Shown here piece after piece: positions 1-7,780 of a DNA stretch of 46,316 bases. The notes beneath the pieces were generated by a model. The model was given only the letters and a program-made list of their open reading frames with translations. It was not told the DNA's origin and ran no database searches. The DNA is taken from the NCBI GenBank assembly GCA_018671775.1, contig JABHGY010000126.1, positions 1 to 46,316 on the forward strand, written 5' to 3'. Origin of the DNA: Fidelibacterota bacterium. Its GTDB lineage: Bacteria; Fidelibacterota; Marinisomatia; Marinisomatales; UBA1611. The translations under genes and the position numbers were made by a program. The first letter of the stretch is position 1, and each line of letters begins with the position of its first letter.

Positions 1-843
1 GATATTCTAAACATTCACATCCCAGAAACTTGGACTTCCGTTTCTTTGGTTCATGAAGGAACGCTGATTCAAAATATGCAATTTATTCCGAATCAAGTTC
101 AAACCAACCTTACACTTTCGGGCGAATATTTTACGGATTCGATTAAAGACCATTGGAAAGTAACATTGCCACCATCATCTTTTAGATTAAATGAAATTCA
201 TTTTCAGGGCCAAAAATTGAACATTGAAATTTATGGACAAAGTGATGATTTTGAATCGTATTCACTTTTTATTAATGACAGTCTTCTTTTAGATTTCTCT
301 CCAGGCTTTTTGAATCAGGCAGTTTTTGCAGATACTTCTTTTGTCTTGACCTTACAAGATTCTGCCATAGCATGGATTCGTTGGAAAGAAAGCAATGAGC
401 AAGATGAAAACAAGACACTTGAATGGTTTCCTCTGGGTATTGGTGTAGAAAAGCATGTAATTCGGGTTCCAGATGGTGGCGCGTGGGAAGAGACAGATGA
501 GATAAGTTTGGGAACGAGCAATGAGCCAAATCCCATATTTGAAAGTAATATACTCATTCCAGAAGTTTTCATCTTGTATCAAAATTACCCGAATCCGTTT
601 AATGGCGAAACTCAGATATCCTTTGATTTATTAGAAGATGCGAGCATATCATTATTTATTTTTGATGCAAATGGGCGCATTATTCAGCAATTTATTGAAG
701 ATCAATTTATGCCGTCTGGTAATTATCATTATTCATGGAAGGCAAATGGGAATCCAACTGGGATTTACTTTTTTACGATTCAGGCATCAGTGAACGGGCT
801 TGAGTCCACGACGCTCAGTCGAAAAATGATTTACTTGAAATAG
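1..843 (+). CDS. Secreted protein with C-terminal FlgD-like/T9SS-type sorting domain (5' truncated)
   Basis: The reading frame is open from base 1, so this is the 3' part of a longer gene cut by the window edge; the in-frame TTG at 46 is unlikely to be the real start. The visible part is mostly predicted beta-strand without a recognisable catalytic domain. The last ~90 residues begin with the YPNPFNGET signature and continue through alternating strands with a GxIIQQF-type strand and a PTGIYFF motif, ending in RKMIYLK. This is the typical type A C-terminal domain used for type IX secretion or cell-surface anchoring in Bacteroidetes and other FCB bacteria. I infer an exported, surface-attached or secreted protein. 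The function of the upstream part cannot be told from what is visible. Confidence 0.8.
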   Translation, partial: DILNIHIPETWTSVSLVHEGTLIQNMQFIPNQVQTNLTLSGEYFTDSIKDHWKVTLPPSSFRLNEIHFQGQKLNIEIYGQSDDFESYSLFINDSLLLDFSPGFLNQAVFADTSFVLTLQDSAIAWIRWKESNEQDENKTLEWFPLGIGVEKHVIRVPDGGAWEETDEISLGTSNEPNPIFESNILIPEVFILYQNYPNPFNGETQISFDLLEDASISLFIFDANGRIIQQFIEDQFMPSGNYHYSWKANGNPTGIYFFTIQASVNGLESTTLSRKMIYLK

Positions 844-897
844 TTGTCTCTTTTTATTTTCTTCCAATTGGAACAATCCTAACTTTAACTATTGGAA

Positions 898-1620
898 ATG
901 AACAAAGTCCGAAAGATCACGCCCCTTGTTTTGCTTCTTGCCCTTTGGATGGGCTGTGCAACTCACCCAAGCATATCGCCTGAAATAACGCCAGTTGATG
1001 AAATAAACTGGGGATATACTTTTTCTGTAGAAAACACCATTCCAATGATTTGGTTTCGTCGAGGTCTATCAGAAAAGAGTGATTTGGGTCTTAGAATCGG
1101 ATTTCCTTTTTATGGCACAGGAATGGATTATACCCAGATTGTGATGCAAAAGGACAATAAATGGGATGCAATAAATTTAAGTTTTGCAATTAATCCAAAT
1201 AGTAATTTTGATTTCACTTATTATAAATTTAAAAGGAAAATAAAAAAATCCAAAGATGCATCCAAACCCGAAAAAGTGAAAGTGCGGTGGAAAGGTTTCA
1301 GATTTATGTATATCCCGCAAAATGAAATAAGAGGAAATAGCTTTCGTTTTGGGTTTTTGATGGGGCGAAAGCCCAAGCAAGGTTTTGGTTATGAAATTGG
1401 ATATTTTCATGATTTTGCGTCCATGCCCATCTCAAAAATATTGAGTTTCAAATGGGACAACCAAAGTGCAGAAGTCAAAAACGATTGGGGAAGTACGTAC
1501 GATAATTATCCCCACTCTCGCGGAGGATGGCCGTCAGAATATGCAAGAGGGACAGGGCTTTCTTTTCAGCTCATGTATTATTTAGGTGACTTTGATTTAA
1601 AAAATATATTTCCCAAATGA
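898..1620 (+). CDS. Predicted lipoprotein, outer-membrane-like, function unknown
   Basis: 240 residues from the ATG at 898; a TTG two codons upstream is also in frame, but the ATG gives the cleaner signal peptide. The N-terminus has basic residues (NKVRK), a hydrophobic stretch and a lipobox ending WMGC, so it is probably a lipoprotein. The rest is rich in aromatic residues and alternating strands (GYTFSVEN, LGLRIGFPFYG, GFRFMYIP), and the C-terminal LSFQLMYYLGDFDLK looks like a beta-barrel strand. I do not recognise a family. It is the first gene of a tight plus-strand run: its stop overlaps the next start by 4 bases (ATGA). Confidence 0.6.
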   Translation: MNKVRKITPLVLLLALWMGCATHPSISPEITPVDEINWGYTFSVENTIPMIWFRRGLSEKSDLGLRIGFPFYGTGMDYTQIVMQKDNKWDAINLSFAINPNSNFDFTYYKFKRKIKKSKDASKPEKVKVRWKGFRFMYIPQNEIRGNSFRFGFLMGRKPKQGFGYEIGYFHDFASMPISKILSFKWDNQSAEVKNDWGSTYDNYPHSRGGWPSEYARGTGLSFQLMYYLGDFDLKNIFPK

Positions 1621-2600
1621 CCCAAAGTAACTTTCGAGATATCCTCATTGAAGGAGATTCTCAATCTATTCGAGCTCATGTTGATTCTTCAGAAAACGAA
1701 TTAAGAGAAAACCTCAGTGATTTATTGTATATAGCAAGTATGCTAAAGTGGGATTTTTCGGCAAATGCTCATCCAATTATTACTTTGAATGCAATCAAAA
1801 ATCTCATTGGTGATGATAGAAAAAACCCCTCAAAATCACTTCTATTATTTGGTGCGAGATTGGTATCGGGAAAAGAACTTCGAGCAGAGGACCTGGCTAT
1901 TTTAGAAAAGGAACGAAAAGAAGGATTTGCTTCCAGTGTTTTTATCAGTGATTTACAAAATGCTTTGTGTGATGGAAACAAATCTGTTCATGTTTTATCC
2001 GCACAATTATTTTTGGCTTCAGATCGTTCTCTCAGTCTTTTAGAAGTTGTGAGTGAAGTTTTGCTTCATAATATCCCCCAATTTGCTTTATTTGTTTTTC
2101 ATACCATGCGTGCCTTTTCATTTCAAGGAAATAAAGATAATCTTTGGGCGTATTTATCTTGCATGATTCATCAAGCAAAAGGGATAGAATTTCGAGAACG
2201 AATTAATACGGAGCATGTAAAAATATCTGATTATACTTTCTCAATTCTAAAAAATAATCAAGTTAAATTGTGGGACCAATTTTCAATAATGCTCCGATTT
2301 TGGGAAGGAGATTTTGTGAGAATTAAACAATTTCGAACGGATATTTCCTATTATTTAAAACGGAATAATTTTGAGACCGAAAATGAAATTACGCCCATTA
2401 CGAATCATTGGATTTGTAATGGGCCAAAACAGTGGGGACGACACTTTATTGAATTGAGTGAAAAAATATTAGAAATGGATTTATCTGTGAAAGAAAAGTC
2501 AGAAAAAATTATTTCTCTGGAATCGCTAAGAGCAATCGGAAAAAAATGTGACCCCCAAATGCTTCCTTTACTTGGAGGCGGAATTGAGGCTTTATGTTAA
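1617..2600 (+). CDS. Alpha-helical protein of unknown function
   Basis: 327 residues, starting at an ATG that overlaps the preceding stop (ATGA), so probably translationally coupled. No signal peptide or membrane segment is evident. The sequence reads as helical and contains scattered histidines in helix-like contexts (AHPIITLNAIKNL near residue 59, LLHNIPQF, FVFHTMRAF, CMIHQAKG, TNHWICNG), which could form a metal or cofactor site, but I cannot assign a family. It sits directly before a metallo-beta-lactamase-fold hydrolase, overlapping it by 7 bases, so a shared pathway or co-expression is likely. Function unknown. Confidence 0.7.
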   Translation: MTQSNFRDILIEGDSQSIRAHVDSSENELRENLSDLLYIASMLKWDFSANAHPIITLNAIKNLIGDDRKNPSKSLLLFGARLVSGKELRAEDLAILEKERKEGFASSVFISDLQNALCDGNKSVHVLSAQLFLASDRSLSLLEVVSEVLLHNIPQFALFVFHTMRAFSFQGNKDNLWAYLSCMIHQAKGIEFRERINTEHVKISDYTFSILKNNQVKLWDQFSIMLRFWEGDFVRIKQFRTDISYYLKRNNFETENEITPITNHWICNGPKQWGRHFIELSEKILEMDLSVKEKSEKIISLESLRAIGKKCDPQMLPLLGGGIEALC

Positions 2601-3445
2601 AAATCGGACAATTTGAATGCCATAGTATAGAAACAAGTGAATTTGGTTTGGATGGTGGCGCTATGTTTGGCATTATTCCTAAACCACTTTGGGAAAAGAA
2701 AATTCCTGCCGATTCGCAAAATAGAATTCCAATGGTTACTCGCTCTTTACTCTTAATTAGCGACAATAAAAAAATTCTTGTAGATACAGGGAATGGCACA
2801 AAATGGAGCGAAAAACTCAAGCATATTTATAATATCAAAACAGATCGATATAATATGGAATCAGGTTTGGGGAACTTGGGTATTAGCTCCAATGAAATTA
2901 CGGATGTGATTTGCACTCATCTTCATTTTGATCATATTGGGGGAAATACAAAATGGGAAGATGGAAAAATTGTCCCAACTTTTCCGAATGCGAAATATTG
3001 GATGCCAAAAGAGAATCTCGATTTGGCGAAACATCCATCCCAAAAAGATCAAGGTAGTTTTATGGAGCAGGATTGGAAAGTATTGGAAGAAAATGGCATG
3101 ATTCAAATTGTAGATGGAACCTCTCCTTTTCTTGAGGGAATTGATTTTATTTTGACTCATGGGCATACAAAAGGGATGCTCCATCCCATCATTTCTGATG
3201 GAACTCAAACTCTATTTTATGGCGCAGATATTATTCCAAGTTCAGCGCATATTCCTATTCCTTGGATTATGGCATACGACATTGATCCCGTTTTGACTGT
3301 GGACGAAAAAGCAAAGCTTTTACCCAAAATGCTTGATGAAAATTGGATTATATTTTTTGAGCATGACCAAAAGGTACAAGCGGGAACACTCAAACAAGAA
3401 GGGAAGCATTTTTCACTGGACAAGGAAATTGTCATTAGTGGGTGA
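2594..3445 (+). CDS. Metallo-beta-lactamase-fold hydrolase
   Basis: 283 residues with the full metal-binding set of the MBL superfamily: HLHFDH at residues 109-114, a THGHT motif around 188-192, ADIIP with Asp at about 211, and a C-terminal FFEHD histidine near 257. The long insertion after LVDTGNG and the lack of a signal peptide fit the soluble quorum-quenching lactonase/aryl-hydrolase-like branch rather than true beta-lactamases or glyoxalase II. The substrate cannot be told. The start overlaps the preceding gene by 7 bases, and its end overlaps the likely GTG start of the DUF309 gene by 8 bases, placing it in the middle of a compact operon. Confidence 0.85.
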   Translation: MLKIGQFECHSIETSEFGLDGGAMFGIIPKPLWEKKIPADSQNRIPMVTRSLLLISDNKKILVDTGNGTKWSEKLKHIYNIKTDRYNMESGLGNLGISSNEITDVICTHLHFDHIGGNTKWEDGKIVPTFPNAKYWMPKENLDLAKHPSQKDQGSFMEQDWKVLEENGMIQIVDGTSPFLEGIDFILTHGHTKGMLHPIISDGTQTLFYGADIIPSSAHIPIPWIMAYDIDPVLTVDEKAKLLPKMLDENWIIFFEHDQKVQAGTLKQEGKHFSLDKEIVISG

Positions 3446-3806
3446 GCAAGAGCAGATTGAATCTCTTTTTGAAAAGGGACTAAGCGCATACCAAAATGGT
3501 CATTATTTTGATGCCCATGAAGCGTGGGAAGAAATGTGGAGTGATTTTTATCTTGTAGATCGAGATTTGATTCAAGGTCTCATACAATTGTCCGTTAGTT
3601 TTGTCCATTTGTCCAACAACAATCTTATTGGGGCGAAAAGTCTATTAAAGAAATGTCAGAAAAAATTTGATAAGTTCAACGGGCTTTGCAGGGGAATTGA
3701 TATCACTTCTTTAAAGAATAGTTTAAAAAACATAGAAGTAGAATATCAAAAACTGGAATCCAATCAATCATTTCACTGGGACATTGTTCCATCATTGGAG
3801 AAATAA
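3438..3806 (+). CDS. DUF309 domain protein
   Basis: About 122 residues from a GTG at 3438, chosen because an AAGGAA ribosome-binding site lies at 3422-3427 and because the frame extended upstream overlaps the MBL gene completely. The family hallmark is seen: an FDAHEAWEEMW helix followed by a second helix with LIQGLIQLSVSFVH and a third with GAKSLLKK. DUF309 proteins are small all-helical proteins of unknown biochemical role, common in cyanobacteria, Deinococcus and Bacilli. Here it overlaps the MBL hydrolase by 8 bases and abuts the receiver-like gene without a gap, so the three are almost certainly co-translated. Confidence 0.8.
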   Translation: MGEQEQIESLFEKGLSAYQNGHYFDAHEAWEEMWSDFYLVDRDLIQGLIQLSVSFVHLSNNNLIGAKSLLKKCQKKFDKFNGLCRGIDITSLKNSLKNIEVEYQKLESNQSFHWDIVPSLEK

Positions 3807-4151
3807 ATGGCAGATATTTTATTATTCGTAAGAGATTTTGAATTGGGCACAAAATTGTCCGAGGTATTTACAGACTTGGGTCAATCCCTATTGTTTACAG
3901 ATGAAAACACAGATCCAAACGAGTTTAAAGATTCAGCAAAAATGGCGATTGTAGATTTAGATGATCCATATTTTTCCTCCGTTGGTTTGATCGCAGAATT
4001 GAAAAGACATGATTTAAAAGTGGTTGGTTTTATGAATCGGGTCAATCAAAAAGATCAAAATAAAATCAAAAAAGTGGGGTGCGAAATCATATTACCACGC
4101 TCATCTTTGGTAAAAAATATGCCATCCCTTGTGAAAGAATTATTGGACTGA
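3807..4151 (+). CDS. Receiver-like (CheY-fold) protein, probably degenerate
   Basis: 114 residues. The sequence follows the alternating beta/alpha pattern of a response-regulator receiver domain: ADILLFVRD strand, a helix with LGTKLSEVF, an acidic strand MAIVDLDDP with Asp50/52/53 where the phospho-acceptor would lie, then VVGFMN and a CEIILPRSSL strand near the end. The first acidic pair of a normal receiver (DD at the end of strand 1) is reduced to RD, and the conserved Lys of strand 5 is replaced by Pro/Arg. It may therefore be a phosphorylation-independent pseudo-receiver. No output domain is present. The stop TGA shares a base with the nth start. Confidence 0.55.
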   Translation: MADILLFVRDFELGTKLSEVFTDLGQSLLFTDENTDPNEFKDSAKMAIVDLDDPYFSSVGLIAELKRHDLKVVGFMNRVNQKDQNKIKKVGCEIILPRSSLVKNMPSLVKELLD

Positions 4152-4792
4152 TGGATTCCAAGGAAAAGGTAAAATCGCGCGCAGAAAATATTTTAACTTT
4201 ACTCCAAAAAGAATATCCTGATGCTAAATGCTCCCTGCATTATCAGTCTCATCATGAATTGCTCATTGCCACCATTCTTTCCGCTCAATGCACAGATCAT
4301 CGTGTAAATCAAGTCACGCCAAATCTATTTAAAAAATATCCCACAGTTCAATCTTTTGCCCATTCGAATTTGTCAGAATTATCCAAAGATATTCATTCTT
4401 GCGGATACCACAATCAAAAAGCCAAAAGCATTCAAGGCGCATCCTTAACGATTCTGAATGAATATAATGGGGAAGTGCCCAATACCATGGATGCCTTAAT
4501 TCGTCTTCCGGGTGTGGGGAGAAAAACAGCGAATTGTGTATTGGGGCAATGCTTTAATGTCCCGTCAATGGTCATTGATACCCACATGGTTCGCATCATG
4601 AATCTTCTGGGATTCGTGGAAACAAAAGATCCCCAAAAGATAGAACTTGTCGCTATGGATTTATTCCCAGAAGAAAAATGGGTAAAACTGACACACATGG
4701 TCATTGACCATGGACGGGCTATTTGCATCGCAAGAAGACCCCAGTGTAGCGATTGTATTTTGGCGCCCCTTTGTCCTTCCAATCATTCTTAA
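4151..4792 (+). CDS. nth: Endonuclease III
   Basis: 213 residues, close to E. coli Nth (211). It is a DNA N-glycosylase/AP lyase that removes oxidised pyrimidines in base-excision repair. Seen: helix-hairpin-helix LPGVGRKTANCVLG with catalytic Lys125, catalytic Asp143 in VIDTHMVRI, and the C-terminal [4Fe-4S] motif C192-X6-C199-X2-C202-X5-C208. The start is set by the TGATG overlap with the preceding gene; the longer frame upstream runs inside that gene. It is followed after 4 bases by a photoproduct-lyase-like radical SAM gene, giving a two-gene DNA-damage unit inside the operon. Confidence 0.97.
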   Translation: MDSKEKVKSRAENILTLLQKEYPDAKCSLHYQSHHELLIATILSAQCTDHRVNQVTPNLFKKYPTVQSFAHSNLSELSKDIHSCGYHNQKAKSIQGASLTILNEYNGEVPNTMDALIRLPGVGRKTANCVLGQCFNVPSMVIDTHMVRIMNLLGFVETKDPQKIELVAMDLFPEEKWVKLTHMVIDHGRAICIARRPQCSDCILAPLCPSNHS

Positions 4793-4796
4793 TAAT

Positions 4797-6062
4797 ATGT
4801 CAATTTCATCAAAACAAAAAAAAGATCGACTCGCACCGTTTCAAAAAGATGCTCTATTTCGGAGCCTGGGTTTTGACAATCAATCCTATCTAAAAGAGAT
4901 GGCTTATGAAGAAAAACTTACTTTCCAAGAAATTAGACAAAGTATTGAAATCATCATTGATTTATCGATGTGGGGAGAAGATCTTCAAAGGAAATGGATA
5001 GACATCGACAGGAAATCCACAGGAAATAAAGCACAGTTCCATGCGTTAAAATCTCATTGGCAATCTTTGAAAACTGATGAAACACGTTATGATTTACCCT
5101 CATCCCGCGCCAAAGATGCGATTCGAAAAGTAACAAATCATTCGGATGAAAATGAAGTTTTGGGCATGTGTCCCGTTGCTTCAGAAAAAACAGTCTGTTG
5201 CAATTTGATGACTGTGGATGCGGTGCAGGGGTGTGGTCTGGGATGCTCTTATTGCAGTATCCAAACATTTTATCAGGATGGAGATATTTCTATAGATGGC
5301 AATTTGAAAGAAAAATTGTCAAAGATTAGCTTAGATCCAGAAAAAAATTACCATATTGGTTCAGGGCAATCTTCTGATTCCTTGGCTTTTGGAAATAATG
5401 ATGGTATTATCGATGCTCAATTAGATTTTGCACGAAAGCATCCCAATATCATTTTTGAATTCAAGACTAAAACAAAAAACATTTCTCATTTGCTTGATGT
5501 AGAAGTGCCTCAAAATATCTTTGTGTGTTGGTCTCTCAATCCGCAGGTGATTATTGAGCAAGAGGAACACGGGACAGCTTCATTAGAACAGCGCATTTCA
5601 TCAGCACGGAAACTTGCAGATAAGGGTGTGATTGTGGGCTTTCATTTTCATCCCATTTTTTATTATGACGGTTGGAAAAAAGGGTATGAAGATATTGTTA
5701 GAAAAATAACTTCGACTTTTGCATCTGACGAAATTGCCATGATATCAATGGGGACTTTGACATTTATTAAATCTGTTATTAAGCGCATTCGTGAAGCCGG
5801 ATTTCAGAGTAAAACACTTCAAATGCCTTTAGCGGAGGCATCGGGGAAATTATCCTTCCCTTTTGGAATCAAAGAAAAGATTTTCAAAAATGTATATGAA
5901 CACTTTTCATCTTGGCATGATGAGGTTTTCTTTTATTTTTGTATGGAAGATAAAGTGCTGTGGGAAGCGATATTTGGTACATATTATAAAACGAATGAAG
6001 CATTTGAAGAGGCGCTTTTCCAAAGTGTTAAGCAAAAAATGGAAAAAATATCATTAAAATAG
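4797..6062 (+). CDS. Spore-photoproduct-lyase-like radical SAM protein
   Basis: 421 residues from the ATG at 4797, four bases after nth. A radical SAM CxxxCxxC cluster lies at Cys146, Cys150 and Cys153 (GCGLGCSYCS). It is preceded by a CPVAS segment and followed by the SPL-family landmarks SGQSSDSLAFG, VCWSLNP, EHGTASLEQRI, GFHFHPI with a nearby DGWKKGY, and the C-terminal FYFCMEDKVLWE. SPL repairs the 5-thyminyl-5,6-dihydrothymine lesion. From memory of Bacillus SplB, its hydrogen-donor Cys sits just before the TSD motif. Here the equivalent position appears to be Gln (GQSSD), so this is likely an SPL-like enzyme with a different or modified reaction. Co-occurrence with nth supports a nucleic-acid-repair role, by inference only. 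Confidence 0.8.
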   Translation: MSISSKQKKDRLAPFQKDALFRSLGFDNQSYLKEMAYEEKLTFQEIRQSIEIIIDLSMWGEDLQRKWIDIDRKSTGNKAQFHALKSHWQSLKTDETRYDLPSSRAKDAIRKVTNHSDENEVLGMCPVASEKTVCCNLMTVDAVQGCGLGCSYCSIQTFYQDGDISIDGNLKEKLSKISLDPEKNYHIGSGQSSDSLAFGNNDGIIDAQLDFARKHPNIIFEFKTKTKNISHLLDVEVPQNIFVCWSLNPQVIIEQEEHGTASLEQRISSARKLADKGVIVGFHFHPIFYYDGWKKGYEDIVRKITSTFASDEIAMISMGTLTFIKSVIKRIREAGFQSKTLQMPLAEASGKLSFPFGIKEKIFKNVYEHFSSWHDEVFFYFCMEDKVLWEAIFGTYYKTNEAFEEALFQSVKQKMEKISLK

Positions 6063-6066
6063 ATTA

Positions 6067-6095
6067 TTGCTAGATTCTATTTCTTCTCTTACATT
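6067..6095 (+). promoter_or_regulatory. Candidate sigma70-type promoter for the Cys-rich gene
   Basis: TTGCTA at 6067-6072 and TACATT at 6090-6095 with 17-bp spacing, in the gap between the radical SAM gene and the Cys/Lys-rich gene. This is a moderate match only; the -10 hexamer resembles that of the promoter proposed at 17904. Confidence 0.35.
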
Positions 6096-6128
6096 CGTGG
6101 GTTCAAATTTTAACAAAAAGGAAATAAA

Positions 6129-6527
6129 ATGAAGAAACTAATTACAAGCGTACTGGTTGGGATACTTGGTATTGTCGTTATAAGCGCAATGAACCAACCA
6201 ACGGAAACAACAAAAGATAAGTCAGCTCAATGTGAAAAGAGCGCAAAAGCAGGCTGTGATAAAAAAGCTGAAGAGGGACATAAAAAATGTAGCTCGGAAG
6301 GTAAACACGCTTTTGCAAAAGGCTGTGATAAAAAAGAAGCATCCTCTAAAAAACAATGTGATTCAAAAGGAAAACATTTTTCAGAGAAGTCATGCGAGAA
6401 AAAAGGGCATGCTGACCAAAGTAAATGTGCATCTAAAACTACATCAGATTGTTCAAAATCAAAGTCTTTTTCAAAGACTGAAAAATGTGGATCGAGCTGC
6501 AAAAAACCCTGTTGCGCAAAAGCATAA
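6129..6527 (+). CDS. Exported Cys/Lys-rich small protein, possibly metal-binding
   Basis: 132 residues with AAAGGAAATAA just before the ATG. An N-terminal signal sequence (MKKLITSVLVGILGIVVISAM) is followed by a mature region made almost only of Lys, Ser, Cys, Ala, Glu/Asp and Gly. Twelve Cys are spaced about every 7-13 residues, in recurrent contexts such as GCDKK, QCDSKGKH, SCEKKGH and KKCSSEGKH, ending in GSSCKKPCCAKA. Several His follow the Lys-rich segments. This suggests irregular repeats and metal binding or a disulfide-rich periplasmic/surface protein; I recognise no family. It is a single-gene unit with its own promoter candidate and a strong hairpin terminator behind it. Confidence 0.75.
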   Translation: MKKLITSVLVGILGIVVISAMNQPTETTKDKSAQCEKSAKAGCDKKAEEGHKKCSSEGKHAFAKGCDKKEASSKKQCDSKGKHFSEKSCEKKGHADQSKCASKTTSDCSKSKSFSKTEKCGSSCKKPCCAKA

Positions 6528-6544
6528 TTTTTACATAAATGTCT

Positions 6545-6575
6545 AAAAAAAGGGTAACATTGTTACCCTTTTTTT
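6545..6575. terminator. Rho-independent terminator after the Cys-rich gene
   Basis: Perfect inverted repeat: seven A, GGGTAAC, loop ATT, GTTACCC, seven T. It is symmetric, so it could work in both directions. The next start codon follows the last T directly. Confidence 0.85.
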
Positions 6576-7190
6576 ATGGGAAAAAATATCAAATCAAAAC
6601 TGTCTAGGCGCTTCAAAATCATTTTACCTTTTTGGGTAATGATTATTGGATATTTTATAATTTTAGAATCGATTGAACCCATCCCTTCTCCAAAAAGTCT
6701 ATATTTTTTAGATCAGTTTATTCCATTTTTTTGGTTCATGATAATTCCTTATTATTTACATTATATAGGTTTGCTCTTGCCACCAATCCTCATTAAAAGT
6801 GAAACTCAGTTACGTTCAGTTACACAAATGAGCATGATATTGACCGGAATATGTTACGGTTTTTTTATTTTTTGGCCCGTAAGCGTTGATTCATTGTGGA
6901 ACAGTATCATTTCAAATCCCCTGAATGGCATGTATTCAATTTTGTTAGTAGAAGGTTGGGATCAAAATTATTTTCCATCTATGCATGTAACTATTTCCTG
7001 TTTTTTTATGTGGGTTTTTGCACATGAACATCCAAAGCAAAAATGGATCATATATGTAATTGGCTTTTCAATATTCTTTGCAACCTTCCTCACAAAACAA
7101 CATTTTATTTTAGACTCAATATTTGGATTAATACTTGCCTATGGCGGTTTCAAGTATTGTTTAAAAACTGGTAAATTTAACCATGATTGA
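6576..7190 (+). CDS. PAP2-family integral membrane phosphatase/transferase
   Basis: 204 residues with about six hydrophobic segments. The PAP2 (type 2 phosphatidic acid phosphatase) active site is represented by FPSMHV (His137) and TKQHFILD (His176, Asp180), the version found in inositol-phosphorylceramide-synthase-like and other divergent PAP2 proteins. It probably acts on lipid phosphates at the membrane. The ATG at 6576 follows the T-run of a terminator directly and has no visible ribosome-binding site, so the start or its mode of initiation is uncertain. The stop overlaps the ATG of a 30-codon ORF, the first link in a chain of coupled small envelope genes. Confidence 0.8.
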   Translation: MGKNIKSKLSRRFKIILPFWVMIIGYFIILESIEPIPSPKSLYFLDQFIPFFWFMIIPYYLHYIGLLLPPILIKSETQLRSVTQMSMILTGICYGFFIFWPVSVDSLWNSIISNPLNGMYSILLVEGWDQNYFPSMHVTISCFFMWVFAHEHPKQKWIIYVIGFSIFFATFLTKQHFILDSIFGLILAYGGFKYCLKTGKFNHD

Positions 7191-7275
7191 AAAATTATTA
7201 CTTCGAGGACTTATAGTGATCTTTGTGGGCGTCATTCTCTATTTTTATTTGGTAGTATGGTCAACGCATATTTGA
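7183..7275 (+). CDS. 30-residue membrane micro-ORF, possible coupling peptide
   Basis: The ATG at 7183 lies inside the end of the PAP2 gene and the stop TGA is at 7273-7275, 18 bases inside the next gene. The predicted peptide is basic at the N-terminus (MIEKLLLRG) followed by a single hydrophobic helix (IVIFVGVILYFYLVV). It bridges the 66-base gap between the PAP2 and YfiM-like genes exactly, so it may be a small membrane protein or simply keep ribosomes moving to the next start. Length alone cannot prove it is real. Confidence 0.4.
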   Translation: MIEKLLLRGLIVIFVGVILYFYLVVWSTHI

Positions 7276-7619
7276 GAAAGGTTTTACTCTTTATTACTTT
7301 GGGATTAAGCCTTCTTCTTGCTTCACCAGTGAAGGAAGAAAAGCCAAAAGATCCGTGGTTTGCTTTTGATAAAGTGCAACATTTCACATTTGCTTGTTTA
7401 ATAAGTCTGAGTACTCAATATGTTTTAGTTAATAAAATGGCCATGCCAAAAAATGAGGCAATCATCATTTCTTCTTCGGTTAGTCTAATAGCAGGCGTGG
7501 GAAAAGAATTATATGATAGAAATAAACCAAAGGGCTTTTTTAGCCGAAGAGATTTAATCGCCGATTTGCTCGGACTGGGATTTGCAGTATATATTATTGG
7601 ACTTCCCAGCAAAGCATGA
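7257..7619 (+). CDS. YfiM-like (DUF2279) small envelope protein
   Basis: 120 residues, with an N-terminal hydrophobic signal/anchor (VLLFITLGLSLLLASP). The rest matches the YfiM/DUF2279 pattern: DKVQHFTFACLIS, an AGVGKELYD motif and SRRDLIADLLG, followed by a C-terminal hydrophobic segment. YfiM-like proteins are small envelope proteins, distantly VanZ-like, of unknown biochemical role. The ATG lies within the preceding micro-ORF and the stop TGA overlaps the ATG of a further 54-residue ORF, indicating translational coupling. Confidence 0.7.
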   Translation: MVNAYLRKVLLFITLGLSLLLASPVKEEKPKDPWFAFDKVQHFTFACLISLSTQYVLVNKMAMPKNEAIIISSSVSLIAGVGKELYDRNKPKGFFSRRDLIADLLGLGFAVYIIGLPSKA

Positions 7620-7780
7620 AAAGAGGATTTACCTTGATTATAGCCATGGGCTTTGCTGCGAGCTTGGTTATAATTTTAGATCAAGCAATTGATATGCCCG
7701 ATGAATTATCAGGCATTCTTTATTTCATTTCTATTGGGCTTGCTGCATCATCCGTTTTAAATTATTACAAATCAAAATGA
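7616..7780 (+). CDS. 54-residue two-helix membrane protein
   Basis: The ATG overlaps the preceding stop (ATGA at 7616-7619) and its own stop overlaps the msrB start (ATGA at 7777-7780), so the ORF fills the gap exactly. The peptide has two hydrophobic stretches (FTLIIAMGFAASLVIIL and GILYFISIGLAASSVL) separated by an acidic loop (DQAIDMPDE) and ends NYYKSK. The two precise 4-base overlaps make a real gene likely. No family recognised. Confidence 0.65.
   Translation: MKRGFTLIIAMGFAASLVIILDQAIDMPDELSGILYFISIGLAASSVLNYYKSK

Noticed and set aside
3333-3445. Possible fusion or frameshift between the MBL hydrolase and DUF309
   Set aside because: Both families end and start normally at the 8-base overlap, and a ribosome-binding site precedes the GTG at 3438, so two separate genes explain the sequence.
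6232-6546. Long basic second-frame ORF inside the Cys/Lys-rich gene
   Set aside because: It is a by-product of the repeated Lys/Cys codons in the real frame, and has no ribosome-binding site or signal peptide of its own.
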